From Paenibacillus sp. BJ-4 (GTDB lineage Bacteria; Bacillota; Bacilli; Paenibacillales; Paenibacillaceae): a DNA stretch of 53,998 nucleotides. Below the pieces are notes generated by a model. It made no database searches, was not told the origin of the DNA, and was given only the letters and a program-made list of their open reading frames with translations. Position 1 is the first letter of the stretch. Every line of letters begins with the position of its first letter. Position numbers and translations under genes: made by a program. Positions 1 through 12,000 of the stretch are shown here, piece by piece. The stretch spans positions 1 through 53,998 of the forward strand of contig NZ_JAIVEM010000114.1 of NCBI RefSeq assembly GCF_020404765.1. The letters run 5' to 3'.

Positions 1-1
1 G

Positions 2-3000
2 CTGTCCCGGGCGATAGCCGATAAGGACCCCATCCATGCGGTGATTAGGGGGACGAGCATCAACCACGGAGGCAAGACCAACGGCTACACCGTGCCAAGC
101 CCGACAGCTCAAGGGGAGCTGATCCGGTCGGCACTGGAGCGAGCGGGGGTACATGCCCGGACGATCAGCTATATCGAAGCCCACGGGACCGGAACGGAGC
201 TGGGGGATCCGATTGAAGTGACCGGTCTGACCCAGGCTTTCAGGAAGGATACGGAGGACAATGGATTCTGCTCCATCGGCTCTGTAAAGTCCAACATCGG
301 ACATCTGGAGGCGGCGGCGGGTATCGCAGGGGTTGGAAAAATTGTCCTACAGATGAAAAACCGGACGTTGGTCCCCAGCTTGCACGCCAAAGAATTAAAT
401 CCGAACATTCCTTTCGGGCAGACGCCATTCGCAGTCCAGCAGGAGCTGGAGGAATGGAAGCGACCGGTGGTTGAGATTGATGGAGAGACGCGGGAATATC
501 CGAGGATTGCCGGAATCTCATCGTTTGGGGCGGGAGGCTCCAATGCACATGTCATCATCGAAGAGTACATTCCAGAAGAGTACATTCCAGAAGAGTACAC
601 TCCGGAAGAGAAGGCACAAATAAGTATTACGGCCCAAACCCCTGCCATTATCGTATTGTCGGCCAAAAATGAAGAACGGCTGAAAAAGCAGGGAGAGCGA
701 TTGCTAGCCGTTATCCGGGAAGGACAGCTAACGGAAAGCAGTTTGGCCGATGTGGCCTACACGCTCCAGGTGGGACGCGAGGCCATGGAAGAACGGCTTG
801 CCGTGATTGCCGGGTCTATGCAGGAGCTGGTGGAAAAGCTGGAGGGATTCCTGGAAGGACGGGACGGTATCTCCGAGTTGTACCGAGGCCAGGTCAAACG
901 GAATAAAGAGGCGCTGACGGCACTGATAGAAGATGAAGACATGAAAAAAACGATCGCTGCCTGGATCGGGAAAAGGAAATATTCGAAGGTTGTCGATCTG
1001 TGGGTCAAGGGACTGGCTATGGACTGGAACATGCTGTATGGGGATGCCAAGCCGCGGAGAATCAGCCTGCCCGCCTATCCTTTTGTGAGGGAGCGGTATT
1101 GGATCACGGATATCATGACTCCATCTGTAGACAGAGGCTCTAAGGAATCTCAGGAAAAAGCAGTTCGGGTTCAGTCTTATGCGCGACAGCCTGAAGCCAT
1201 AATAGCATCCGGTGTTTCGAACAGTTCTGAAAAACCAAGCGGGATTTCTTTATGGAATTTGTCGGACAGTCAGCCACAGCACAGCAAGTCTGCCAACCAG
1301 GAGGGGGCAACGATCATATTAACTTCTCCGGGGGGAGCATTGCACGTGTCAGAGAATAAGGAGAAGGCGGTAGCACTGGCGCCTATTTCTTCTGCAATTT
1401 CGTCGGAAATATTGCAGGAGGAGCTGACAACAAGTCTGGCGCAAGCTTTATATATAGATCGGAGCGATATCGATTCGGATAAAAACTTTGTCGATCTTGG
1501 ATTGGATTCTATTATAGGCGTAGAGTGGATTCGAAACATTAATAAGCATTACCACACATCTATAACGGCGACAAAAGTCTACGATTATCCAACTATCCGG
1601 GATTTCAGCAAATTTTTAGAGAAGGAATTGGGCGATCGTTTGGACGAATTAATCGTGCCATCTTCTGCTGTGTCTATTCCTGATCATTCTCCAGCGGAGT
1701 TTACACTGCCATCCGTTGCATTGGAGCCTGATAAACGGGCAGAGGCTTCAACGCAGATAAATTTGATGCCGATATCGATTGAAAAGCAGGCGCAATCCAG
1801 CACGGTTCAGGGTAGCGTCTCTGCGGAGCTATTGCGGGAAGAATTGACATCAAGCTTGGCTGAAGCTTTGTATATGGAGCAGAGCGAGATTGAGGCGGAT
1901 AAAAACTTTATAGATGTCGGGCTGGATTCCATTATAGGCGTAGAGTGGGTTCGAAACATTAATAAACGATACGGCACATCCATTGTAGCGACCAAGGTCT
2001 ACGACTATCCGACCCTTCTCCAATTTGCTGAATTTTTGGCACAAGAAATCAATATGCATGGGACAAGCTTCATTCAACAGCCCTTAAATACAGTCCCTGA
2101 CATGGACCAATCTATAGCAGAAGTCCATTTGCCGGGATCAGACACGATGCAATGCTCTCCAGCGCAGTCGCCTAAGGAGGTTTTCGGACGATTACGCCGG
2201 GTAAAGGCAGAAGTGGATTCATCGCCTACGACTTCGGAAAATAGAGACGCAATTGCAATTGTCGGGATTTCGGGAAGATATCCTGGTGCGGAAGATGTAC
2301 AGCAATATTGGGAGAATCTCGCTCAAGGCAAAAATTCCATTGTTGAAATCCCGAAGGATCGTTGGGATGTAAACCAGTATTATGATCCTAGTCCTGGGCA
2401 AGAGGGGAAAATAAATTGCAAGTGGCTGGGTGCTCTAGAGGATATGGAATATTTTGATCCGTTATTTTTTAATATTTCTCCTACCGAGGCGGAAGGGATG
2501 GACCCGCAGCAACGCATTTTTATACAGGAAGCCTATAAGGCATTTGAGGATGCAGGCTATAGCGGCTCGCAGTTAGGAAATAAAAAATGCGGGGTTTACC
2601 TTGGAATTTTAAATAATGAATATAGTATGCTGCGGTACAAGCATGAAGCGCATTTCACCAATACTACCGGGAACAGCAATGCTATTGCAGCGGCTCGTAT
2701 CTCCTATTTCCTTAATCTGAAGGGCCCAGCCATATCTGTGGATACGGCATGCTCCTCATCGCTAGTGGCAACTCACCTTGCTTGTCAGGCTTTATCTAAC
2801 GGAGAGATTGAAATGGCGTTGGTTGGCGGGGTGTCGTTATATCTGACTCCTGAATCCTATATAGGCATGTCTGCATCCGGAATGTTATCGCCAGATGGCC
2901 AGTGTAAAACGTTTGACAATAGCGCCAACGGCTTTGTTCCGGGAGAGGGAGTAGGCGGGCTGGTTCTGAAGCGGCTGAAGGATGCTGAAGCTGACCGGGA

Positions 3001-6000
3001 TCATATATATGGAGTTATTATCGGGTCTGGGATCAATCAGGATGGAAAAACCAACGGGATTACCGCTCCAAGCACTAATAGCCAAATTGAGCTGGAGCGA
3101 GAAATATACACTAAATATCAGATTGAACCCGAGAGCATTAGCTATGTTGAAATGCATGGAACAGGCACCAAACTGGGCGATCCAATTGAATTGGAAGCTT
3201 TATCAACAGCTTTTAAAGAAAGAACGGATCAGAAGAACTACTGTGCCATAGGTTCGGTAAAAAGCAATATTGGACATACTTCGGCAGCGGCAGGCGTAGC
3301 AAGCGTGCAAAAAGTGTTGCTATGCATGAAGCATAGGAAACTGGCACCGACACTGAATTTCAAGCACCAGAATGAGCATTTTGATTTTGATAATTCTCCT
3401 TTTTATGTCAATACAGAGTTGAACGACTGGGAACCTTACCGCGGGAACAAAAGGCGTGCTGCTGTAAGCTCTTTCGGATTTAGTGGTACGAACGCCCATC
3501 TTGTGATTGAAGAGTATCGTCCTGGGATTGAAACGTCCGAAACAGCTGCCGATGTCGATAATCCCATTCTCTTCGTATTATCTGCCAAAGGTGAGAAGCA
3601 GCTCATAACCTATGCCGAAAGAATGAGAAGCTTTATAGCATCCCAGCAGAATCTTAGCCTGGCGGATATGGGGTATACGCTGCAGGTGAGTCGTGAGCCA
3701 ATGGACTACCGTCTGGCTTTTGTGGCAGATTCAAAAGAGGGGTTGTTAAAAGCACTGGAAGAGTTTGTCCAGCATAATCTGTCTGCTGGAGTATTCACGG
3801 CTCAGGTGAAAAAGAGTAAAGACGGAATCGTGATTTTTGAGGCGGATGAAGATGCCAAATCTTTGCTTGAAACTTGGATTAAGAAGAGAAAATTGAAAAA
3901 AATAGCGGAGTTATGGGTAAAGGGACTAACCATTGACTGGAATAAACTGTATGGAGACATCAAGCCTTGCCGGATTAGTCTACCGACCTATCCTTTTGCA
4001 AAAGAACGCTGCTGGGCACCTGAGATTGAGGGCAAGGCGGGTAAAGGCATGACTTCTGTCACTGCTGCTTCGCTACATCCTTTGCTGCATCAAAACACCT
4101 CCGATTTCTCGGAACAGCGATTCAGCTCGACGTTTACAGGTCAGGAGTTTTTCTTGAAGGATCATGTGGTGAATGGGCGCAAGGTTCTGTCTGGAGCAGC
4201 TTGCCTTGAAATGGCCCGCGCGGCAGTGGAGCAGACATTAGGAGCTGGTGAGGGCGAACGGGTCGGGCTTTGCCTTAAAAACGTGGTTTGGGCACGGCCT
4301 GTTGCTGTAGAGGATGGTCCAGTACAGCTGCATATCGGGCTTTTCCAGGAGGATCAGCAAGAGATCGCCTATGAAATTTATGGGAATAGCGAAGAAACCG
4401 ATACAGGGATGGTGATATATAGCTACGGCAGTGCTGTACGAAGATCGGCCGTGGACGTCCCTGCATTAAATATTAAGGACTTGCAGGATGCATGCAGCCG
4501 GAGCTACTATCCGGCACAATTGTATAGAATTTTTAGGGATATGGGAATTGATTATGGCCCCGGACACCAGGGGATTGAGATGGTGTATGCGGGAGAAGGA
4601 CAAGTGTTGGCAAAGGTATCCTTGCCACCCTCACTTACTGATAACCAAAGCAAATTTGTTCTGCATCCAAGCATGATAGATTCGGCCTTGCAGGCATCTA
4701 TAGGTTTGACGCTGGATTCTGGCGAGATCAAACCTTCTTTGCCTTATGCCATTCAAGAGGTTGAAATTATAAAAAAATGCAGTTCCATCATGTGGGCGCT
4801 GATTCGGTACAATGCGGACAGTAAAGCAGGAGATAAGGCACAGAAACTAGATATTGACCTGAGCGACGAAAGCGGAGCCATCTGTGTCAGGATGAAGGGA
4901 TATTCATCAAGAATTCTGAGTACTGAATCGATTTCCTCGAATGCTCAGTCAGATTCAGGCGCTTTAATGCTTAAGCCCGTGTGGAAAGAGCAAGAAATTG
5001 CCATAGAAACCGAAATGCCTGTATATGATCGCCATATCGTGATACTCTGCCAGCCATCCGGGATTTCCCGTGAACAAATTGAAGCTAGGATAGACGGCGT
5101 GCAATGCAAGATATTGCAACCTGATCGGGACGGAATCGGAGAACAGTTTCAGCGTTACGCCGTTCAGGTGTTCGAGGAGATGCAAAGGATTGTTAGGGAA
5201 AAACCCAATGGCAGGGTCCTGATTCAGCTTGCCATTAACGGGCAGGGAGAGCAGCAGCTTTTCTCGGGACTCTCTGGTCTTTTAAAAACGTCCCGGCTTG
5301 AGCATCCCAAATTGACAGGGCAGTTGATAGAGCTTGGGCAGGATGAGGACTGGGAAGCAATCATAGACATCTTAAAAGAAAATAGCCGCAGCCCTGGGGA
5401 TATCCAGATCCGGTACGAGAAAGGCAAGCGATGGGTTTCCTGCTGGAACGAAGCTCAAATCTCTCAGGAAGCAGCGTGCATCCCGTGGAAGGACGGCGGA
5501 GTGTACCTGATTACAGGTGGTGCCGGTGGTCTGGGGCTCATTTTTGCCAAAGAGATTTCGAATAAAGTCCGTAAAGCGGTCTTGATTTTAACGGGACGTT
5601 CCGTGCTGGATGAAGGCAAACGGGCTGAGATAAAGAAATTGGAGGCATCAGGGGCACGAATAATATACAGACAGGTCGATGTGGCTCGGGAGCAGGCGGT
5701 GACCGAGTTAATCCAGGCAATTCAAGAGGAATTCGGAAGCATCAATGGCATCATTCACAGTGCAGGAGTCATTCGTGACAACCGCATACTCAAAAAAAAT
5801 AATGAGGAAATGCTGGAAGTTCTCGCTCCCAAAGTTTTAGGGATAGTGAATCTGGATCAGGCAAGCAAGAACCTGCCTCTTGACTTCTTCATTCTATTTT
5901 CGTCGATAGCCGGAGGACTGGGCAATCAAGGGCAGGCGGACTATTCTGCCGCCAATGCGTTTATGGATGCTTACGCTGGATATCGGAACGCTCTGATCGC

Positions 6001-9000
6001 ATCAAAGCAGCGCCAGGGTCACACGCTGTCCATCAATTGGCCACTATGGAAAGAGGGTGGGATGCACATTGATGAGGACACGGAGAAGCTGGTAAGGCAG
6101 CATACGGGTATGAACAGCATGTCAACTTCTTCCGGTATTCAAGCCTTGTATCGTGGTATGAACGCAGGCGCTGATCAGGTTATGGTGATTGTAGGCAATC
6201 TTGAAAAAATAAAAAAAACAGTAGGTTTAATAACGGCTCCAGAGACCAGACAGCCTGAAAAGACTACGGGAGTGTCAGCAACTTCCCCTGATAGGAATGT
6301 CGCACCGGACCTGTTGGATAAGGTGCAGGCCGCCATGATTCAGGCCGTGTCGAAATTGCTGAAAGTCAAACTTGAAGATATTGATGCACATGTAGAATTG
6401 AGTGAGTATGGCTTCGATTCCATCTTGCTCACGCAATTTGCCAACAACATCAATCACTTGTACCGGCTTGAGCTGACGCCTGCCATATTCTTTGAATATA
6501 CGACGATTCATGACTTCACCAGGTATTTAATGGACGAATATGATACCGTGTTGGGCGAGCAATTTGCCGTGCATGCCCGGACGGAGCCTGCTGTGCAGGC
6601 CATAGAGGATGATAGAGAAGACTACACCCGCGGTAGACGGCAGCAGTCCCGATTTGCAAGCAGGAATGTGTTGTCCGTGCCGCAACAGACGCAGGCTGTT
6701 CCCGACGAACCTATTGCAATTGTAGGAATGAGCGGCGTATTCCCCATGGCCCGGGATGTGGATGAGTTCTGGAAAAATCTTGAGGCAGGCAGGGACTGTA
6801 TCTCTGAAATACCTGAAGATCGCTGGGATTGGAAGGCGTATTACGGTGACCCTGCGCATGAGGAAAATAAAACAAACATCAAGTGGGGCGGGTTTATTGA
6901 CGGGATATATGAGTTTGACCCTCTATTCTTTGGAATTTCACCGAGGGAAGCCGCGCTCATGGATCCGCAACAGCGCCTGTTGATGACCTATATCTGGAAG
7001 GCGATCGAAGATGCTGGCATTCAGGCAGGAAGTCTGTCAGGAACCCGGACAGGAATCTTTGCAGGTACCGCGAACAGCGGCTACAGCGGAATGATTTATC
7101 AGGGAAACGTAGGTGTCGAGGCATATTCCTCCAGTGGTATGGCACCGTCGGTGGGTCCGAATCGTATGAGCTATTTCCTCAATATTCATGGTCCAAGCGA
7201 GCCTGTCGAAACGGCTTGCTCCAGTTCGCTGGTGGCCATTCACCGGGCCGTTAGGGCCATAGAGGATGGAAGCTGCGAGATGGCGATTGCGGGTGGTGTC
7301 AATGTGATTATCACACCTGAGCTTCATATCAGCTTCAATAAAGCAGGCATGCTGTGTGAGGACGGTCGGTGCAAAACCTTCTCTAACAAAGCCAATGGTT
7401 ATGTGCGTGGTGAAGGGGCAGGCATGCTTTTCCTGAAAAAGCTGAAGGATGCGGAGAAGGCTGGAGACCATATTTATGGCGTAATCCGGGGAACTGCCAT
7501 CAATCACGGAGGCCGGGCCAATTCCCTGACAGCGCCCAATCCGAAGGCTCAGGCGGATGTGTTGGTACATGCATATACAAAAGCAGGCATCGACCCAAGA
7601 ACGGTTTCTTACATTGAGGCCCACGGGACAGGCACCGAGCTGGGCGATCCGATTGAAATCAACGGGCTGAAAGCAGCCTTCAAGGAACTTTATGAGAATA
7701 CAAAGGGACCCGGGATCAAGAAAACCCATTGTGGATTGGGTTCGGTGAAGACCAACATCGGACATCTGGAACTGGCTTCCGGAATCGCGGGTGTCATAAA
7801 AGTGCTGCTTCAGTTAAAGCATAAAAAGCTTGTCAAAAGTCTTCACTGCGATGCCATTAATTCCTATATAAAACTCGATGACAGTCCGTTCTATATCGTC
7901 CAGGAGGCGCGTGAGTGGGAGCCGCAGCGGAATGACCAAGGGGTAGATATTCCTCGGAGAGCGGGTGTCAGCTCATTTGGTTTCGGGGGTGTCAATGCCC
8001 ACTTAATAATCGAAGAATATATTCCAGGAAATCAGGAGAAAAATTCTGTTGCCTTTACCGCCCAAAAACCGGCTATTGTGGTGCTGTCAGCCAAGAGTGA
8101 AAGACAGCTGCATGAACAGGCCCAGCAATTGCTGGCTGCAATCAGGGAGCGTCAGTTCACAGACAGCAGTCTGGGGGATATAGCGTATACCCTTCAGGTG
8201 GGGCGCGAAGCGATGGAAGAACGTTTAGCCGTCATTGCAGGCTCTCTCCGGGAGCTTGAGGAGAAATTGAAGGGATTTGTGGAAGGTCGGGATGGTATCC
8301 ATGGCGTATATGTGGGGCAGGCAAAATTCTATAGAGAAGAAAATAGAGCACGGGAAGATGGAGAGGGTACGGCCAAGACGATTGATGCCTTGGTCAGCGA
8401 AAGCAGCTATGCCAAAATCGCAGACCTTTGGGTAAAAGGGTTGACTGTTGACTGGAACGTGCTGTACGAAAAGGATAAACCGAACCGTATTAGCCTGCCT
8501 ACCTATTCTTTTGCCAGAGAACGATACTGTATAGCTGATATCCATAACCGGACGGGAGTAAGCAGTGTTGTGCTGGAACGGGAGGCGGAAGCCAACATTC
8601 ACCCTTTACTACAGCGAAATACGTCCGATATTTATGGACTGCAGTTCAGCTCTACTTTTACGGGAGAAGAATTTTTCCTGTCTGACCATGTGATAAGGGG
8701 ACAGAAGCTTTTGCCTGGGGTGGCCTACCTTGAAATGGCGCGGGCGGCAGTCGAACAGGTCGCAGGATCTCCGGAAGATAGTTGGACATGTGTCCGGCTA
8801 AAAGATGTGCTTTGGATCCAGCCTGTTGTGGTTGGGGAGCAGTCAGTTGGTGTAAATATCGGGCTCTATCCGCAAGATGGTGGGGACATCGCCTATGAAA
8901 TCTACAGAAAATCTGGAGCAACGGACACGGGGCTGGTGGTGCATAGTGAAGGCAGCGCAGCGATTGTTCCGGTAGCAGAGATTCCTGCCATAGATATTAG

Positions 9001-12000
9001 AGCCTTGCTGGAACAGTGCAGTCTAGGCTCCCTTTCATCCCGTCAGTGCTATGAGACGTTTGCGGCGATGCAGGTTACCTATGGGCCTGGACACCAGGGG
9101 ATTGAGAAGATATATATCGGGGCGGGTCAAGCGCTTGCCAAGTTGTCCTTGCCTTCTTCCGTTTACCATACTAAAGAATGGTTTGTGATGCATCCCTGTT
9201 TGCTGGATTCCGCTCTGCAGGCGACGATAGGCTTGATTATGGGCGCAGACGGCGCCATCCTGTCTGACGGCAAAGCCTCCATCAAGCCGGCTTTACCGTT
9301 TGCATTGGAAGAGCTTGAGGTGTTTAACGGCTGCACATCAGAGATGTGGGCCTGGATCCGTTACAGTGAAGGTAGCCGGCAGGATGGCCCACTGCAAAAG
9401 CTAGATATTGATTTGTGTGACGAGCAGGGAAATGTTTGTGTAAGGATGATGGGCTTCTCATCACGAATTGCTGAAGGAGGAACAGGTGGATCAGATGAAT
9501 GGACTGTTCCTGAGACTTTGATGCTTGAGCCTGTATGGGAAGACCAAGCGCTTGCTCTGGAAGGAATAACGAATGACTATCAACAGCATCTGGTAATTCT
9601 ATGCGAACCGGGATATATTTCCGGGGAAATTATTGAATCGCAGATGAATGGAGTGCGTTGTCTTATCCTGCAATCCGAAGAGAAAAGCATTGATGCACGA
9701 TTTAGGACTTATGCAGCCCAGGTGTTTGAGGAAATTCAACATATTCTTAGAACCCAATCCAGAGGCAAGACATTGATTCAGCTTGTAGTTCCGGTACAGG
9801 ATCACCAGCAGGTATTCTCGGGACTTTATGGACTCTTAAAAACAGCGGAGCTGGAGAATCCCGTAGTGGTTGGCCAACTGATAGAAATAGATGTGGAGAA
9901 AGATGCTGCAGGTATGATAAATATCCTGCAAGAAAACAGTCGCAGCTCCCAGGATACACGTGTCCGCTATCAATCGGGCAGACGGTATGTTGCCGCATGG
10001 AATGAAATTAAAGCCTCCGGGGAATCAATCAGCATTCCGTGGAAGGACAGAGGGGTATATTTGATTACCGGTGGAACCGGGAGTCTCGGTTTGATTTTTG
10101 CCGAAGAAATTACACGACAGGCCAAGGATGTTGCTCTAATTCTCGTTGGACGCTCCCCGCTCCGTGGTGACACAAAAGCAAGGATTGAGGAGATAGAAAC
10201 TTTAGGTGCGAGAATAGTATTCCGGCAAGCCGATGTCGCCGATAAAAAGGCGGTTGAAGATTTGATCCGGGATATTCAGGCTGAGTTTGGGAAGCTGGAC
10301 GGAGTTGTTCACAGCGCAGGAGTAGCTAGCGATAATTTCATTATTAAAAAAACAGAGGAGGAGTTGCAGAAAGTTTTGGCGCCAAAGGTTACGGGATTGG
10401 TGAATCTGGATCAGGCCTGCAAGGATTTCCCGCTGGACTTCTTCATCCTTTTTTCATCCGTTGCCGGGAGCCTTGGGAATATAGGGCAGGCTGACTATGC
10501 TGCTGCCAATGCCTTTATGGACGCCTATGCAAGGTATCGCAGTGCGATGGTGGAGCAAAAGCAACGCCAGGGGCGAACGATTTCAGTCAATTGGCCGCTC
10601 TGGAAAGAAGGCGGAATGCGTATTGATAGGGAATCAGAAAAGATCATGGAGGGGATGGGGATGTTTGCTATGGAGACCGGCGCAGGAATTCGGGCTTTGT
10701 ATCGGAGCCTAGCTTCCAAAAAGAATCAAGTCATGGTATTGGAAGGGCATGCCAATCAGCTCAGAGAAACGCTCCTGCAGCAGCCATCCTTGAATGCGGC
10801 TGAGGATGCCTCCTCTATGATAACGGAAAGTAGCATGAGTTCGGTCATCGGCCAAGACCTGCTTGCCGAAAAAGCGGCAAATTATTTAAAGCAATTGCTC
10901 GCTGCATCTATCAGACTGCCGGCAAGGCAGATTGAATCCGATGCTCCCATGGAGAAGTATGGAATTGATTCCATTATGATTAAACAGCTAACCCGTGAGT
11001 TGGAGAAAACGTTCGGAACACTGCCCAAAACTTTATTTTTTGAATACCAGAATATCCGGGAATTGACCCAATATTTCCTTGAAGTTCACCAGAATAAGCT
11101 GATTAAATTGCTTGGAATAGAGAAAGCGGTCAACTCCGTTGAAGAATTCAAGTCTTCCACTGCGGAGAATGGTCCGAAAAGACCGCTTTCCGGCAGTAGA
11201 AGGCAATCACGTGTAATGCCGGTTCAGGCAAAATTCCAACCGCAACCGGAGAGAGCAAGTGGATCAGAAGAAATTGCCATTATCGGCTTGTCGGGCATGT
11301 ATCCCAACGCGGATAATATTCGGGAATTCTGGAGCAATCTTCGCGATGGGAAGGACTGCATTACAGAAATACCCAAAGATCGCTGGGATCACAGCATGCA
11401 CTTTGACGAGGACAGGAACAAGTCTGGAAAAACTTACAGCAAGTGGGGAGGTTTTATCAACGGTGTGGATCAGTTTGACCCGCTGTTTTTTAATATCTCT
11501 CCTAGAGAAGCAGAAATCATTGATCCTCAGGAGCGTCTATTCCTGAAATGCGTCTATGAAACGATAGAGGATGCAGGCTATACACGGGAAGCTCTTGAAC
11601 TGGAGCGGGGTCTTGGGCTGGAAAGGAATGTGGGCGTTTTTGTCGGGGTCATGTATGAAGAATACCAGCTTTATGGTGCGCAGGAGCAAGCCAGAGGCAG
11701 AATGATCGCCGTCCCTGGCAATCCGGCTTCCATTGCCAACCGTGTATCCTATTTCTGTAACTTCCACGGGCCGAGCATGGCTGTGGATACGATGTGCTCC
11801 TCCTCATTGACGACCATTCATCTGGCCTGCCAAAGCTTGCAGCAAGGTGAGTGCGAGCTTGCTGTTGCTGGCGGCGTCAATGTGTCCATTCATCCGAACA
11901 AATACCTGATGCTGGGGCAAGGAAGGTTTGTATCGAGCAAGGGACGGTGCGAAAGCTTCGGACAAGGCGGAGACGGGTATGTGCCGGGAGAAGGCGTAGG

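Noticed and set aside
559..612. 15-base tandem repeat encoding EEYIP three times after the first KS
   Set aside because: Local slippage in the KS-linker junction. Every KS here ends in the same IEEY-(I/V)-P stretch, so it is a minor expansion without evident function.
7037..7765. 242-codon open frame on the - strand inside PKS-1 (and similar antisense frames at 31723-32328 and 33982-34620)
   Set aside because: They lie fully inside conserved KS, DH or KR coding sequence. They have no ribosome site or protein motif and follow from the codon usage of the sense strand.
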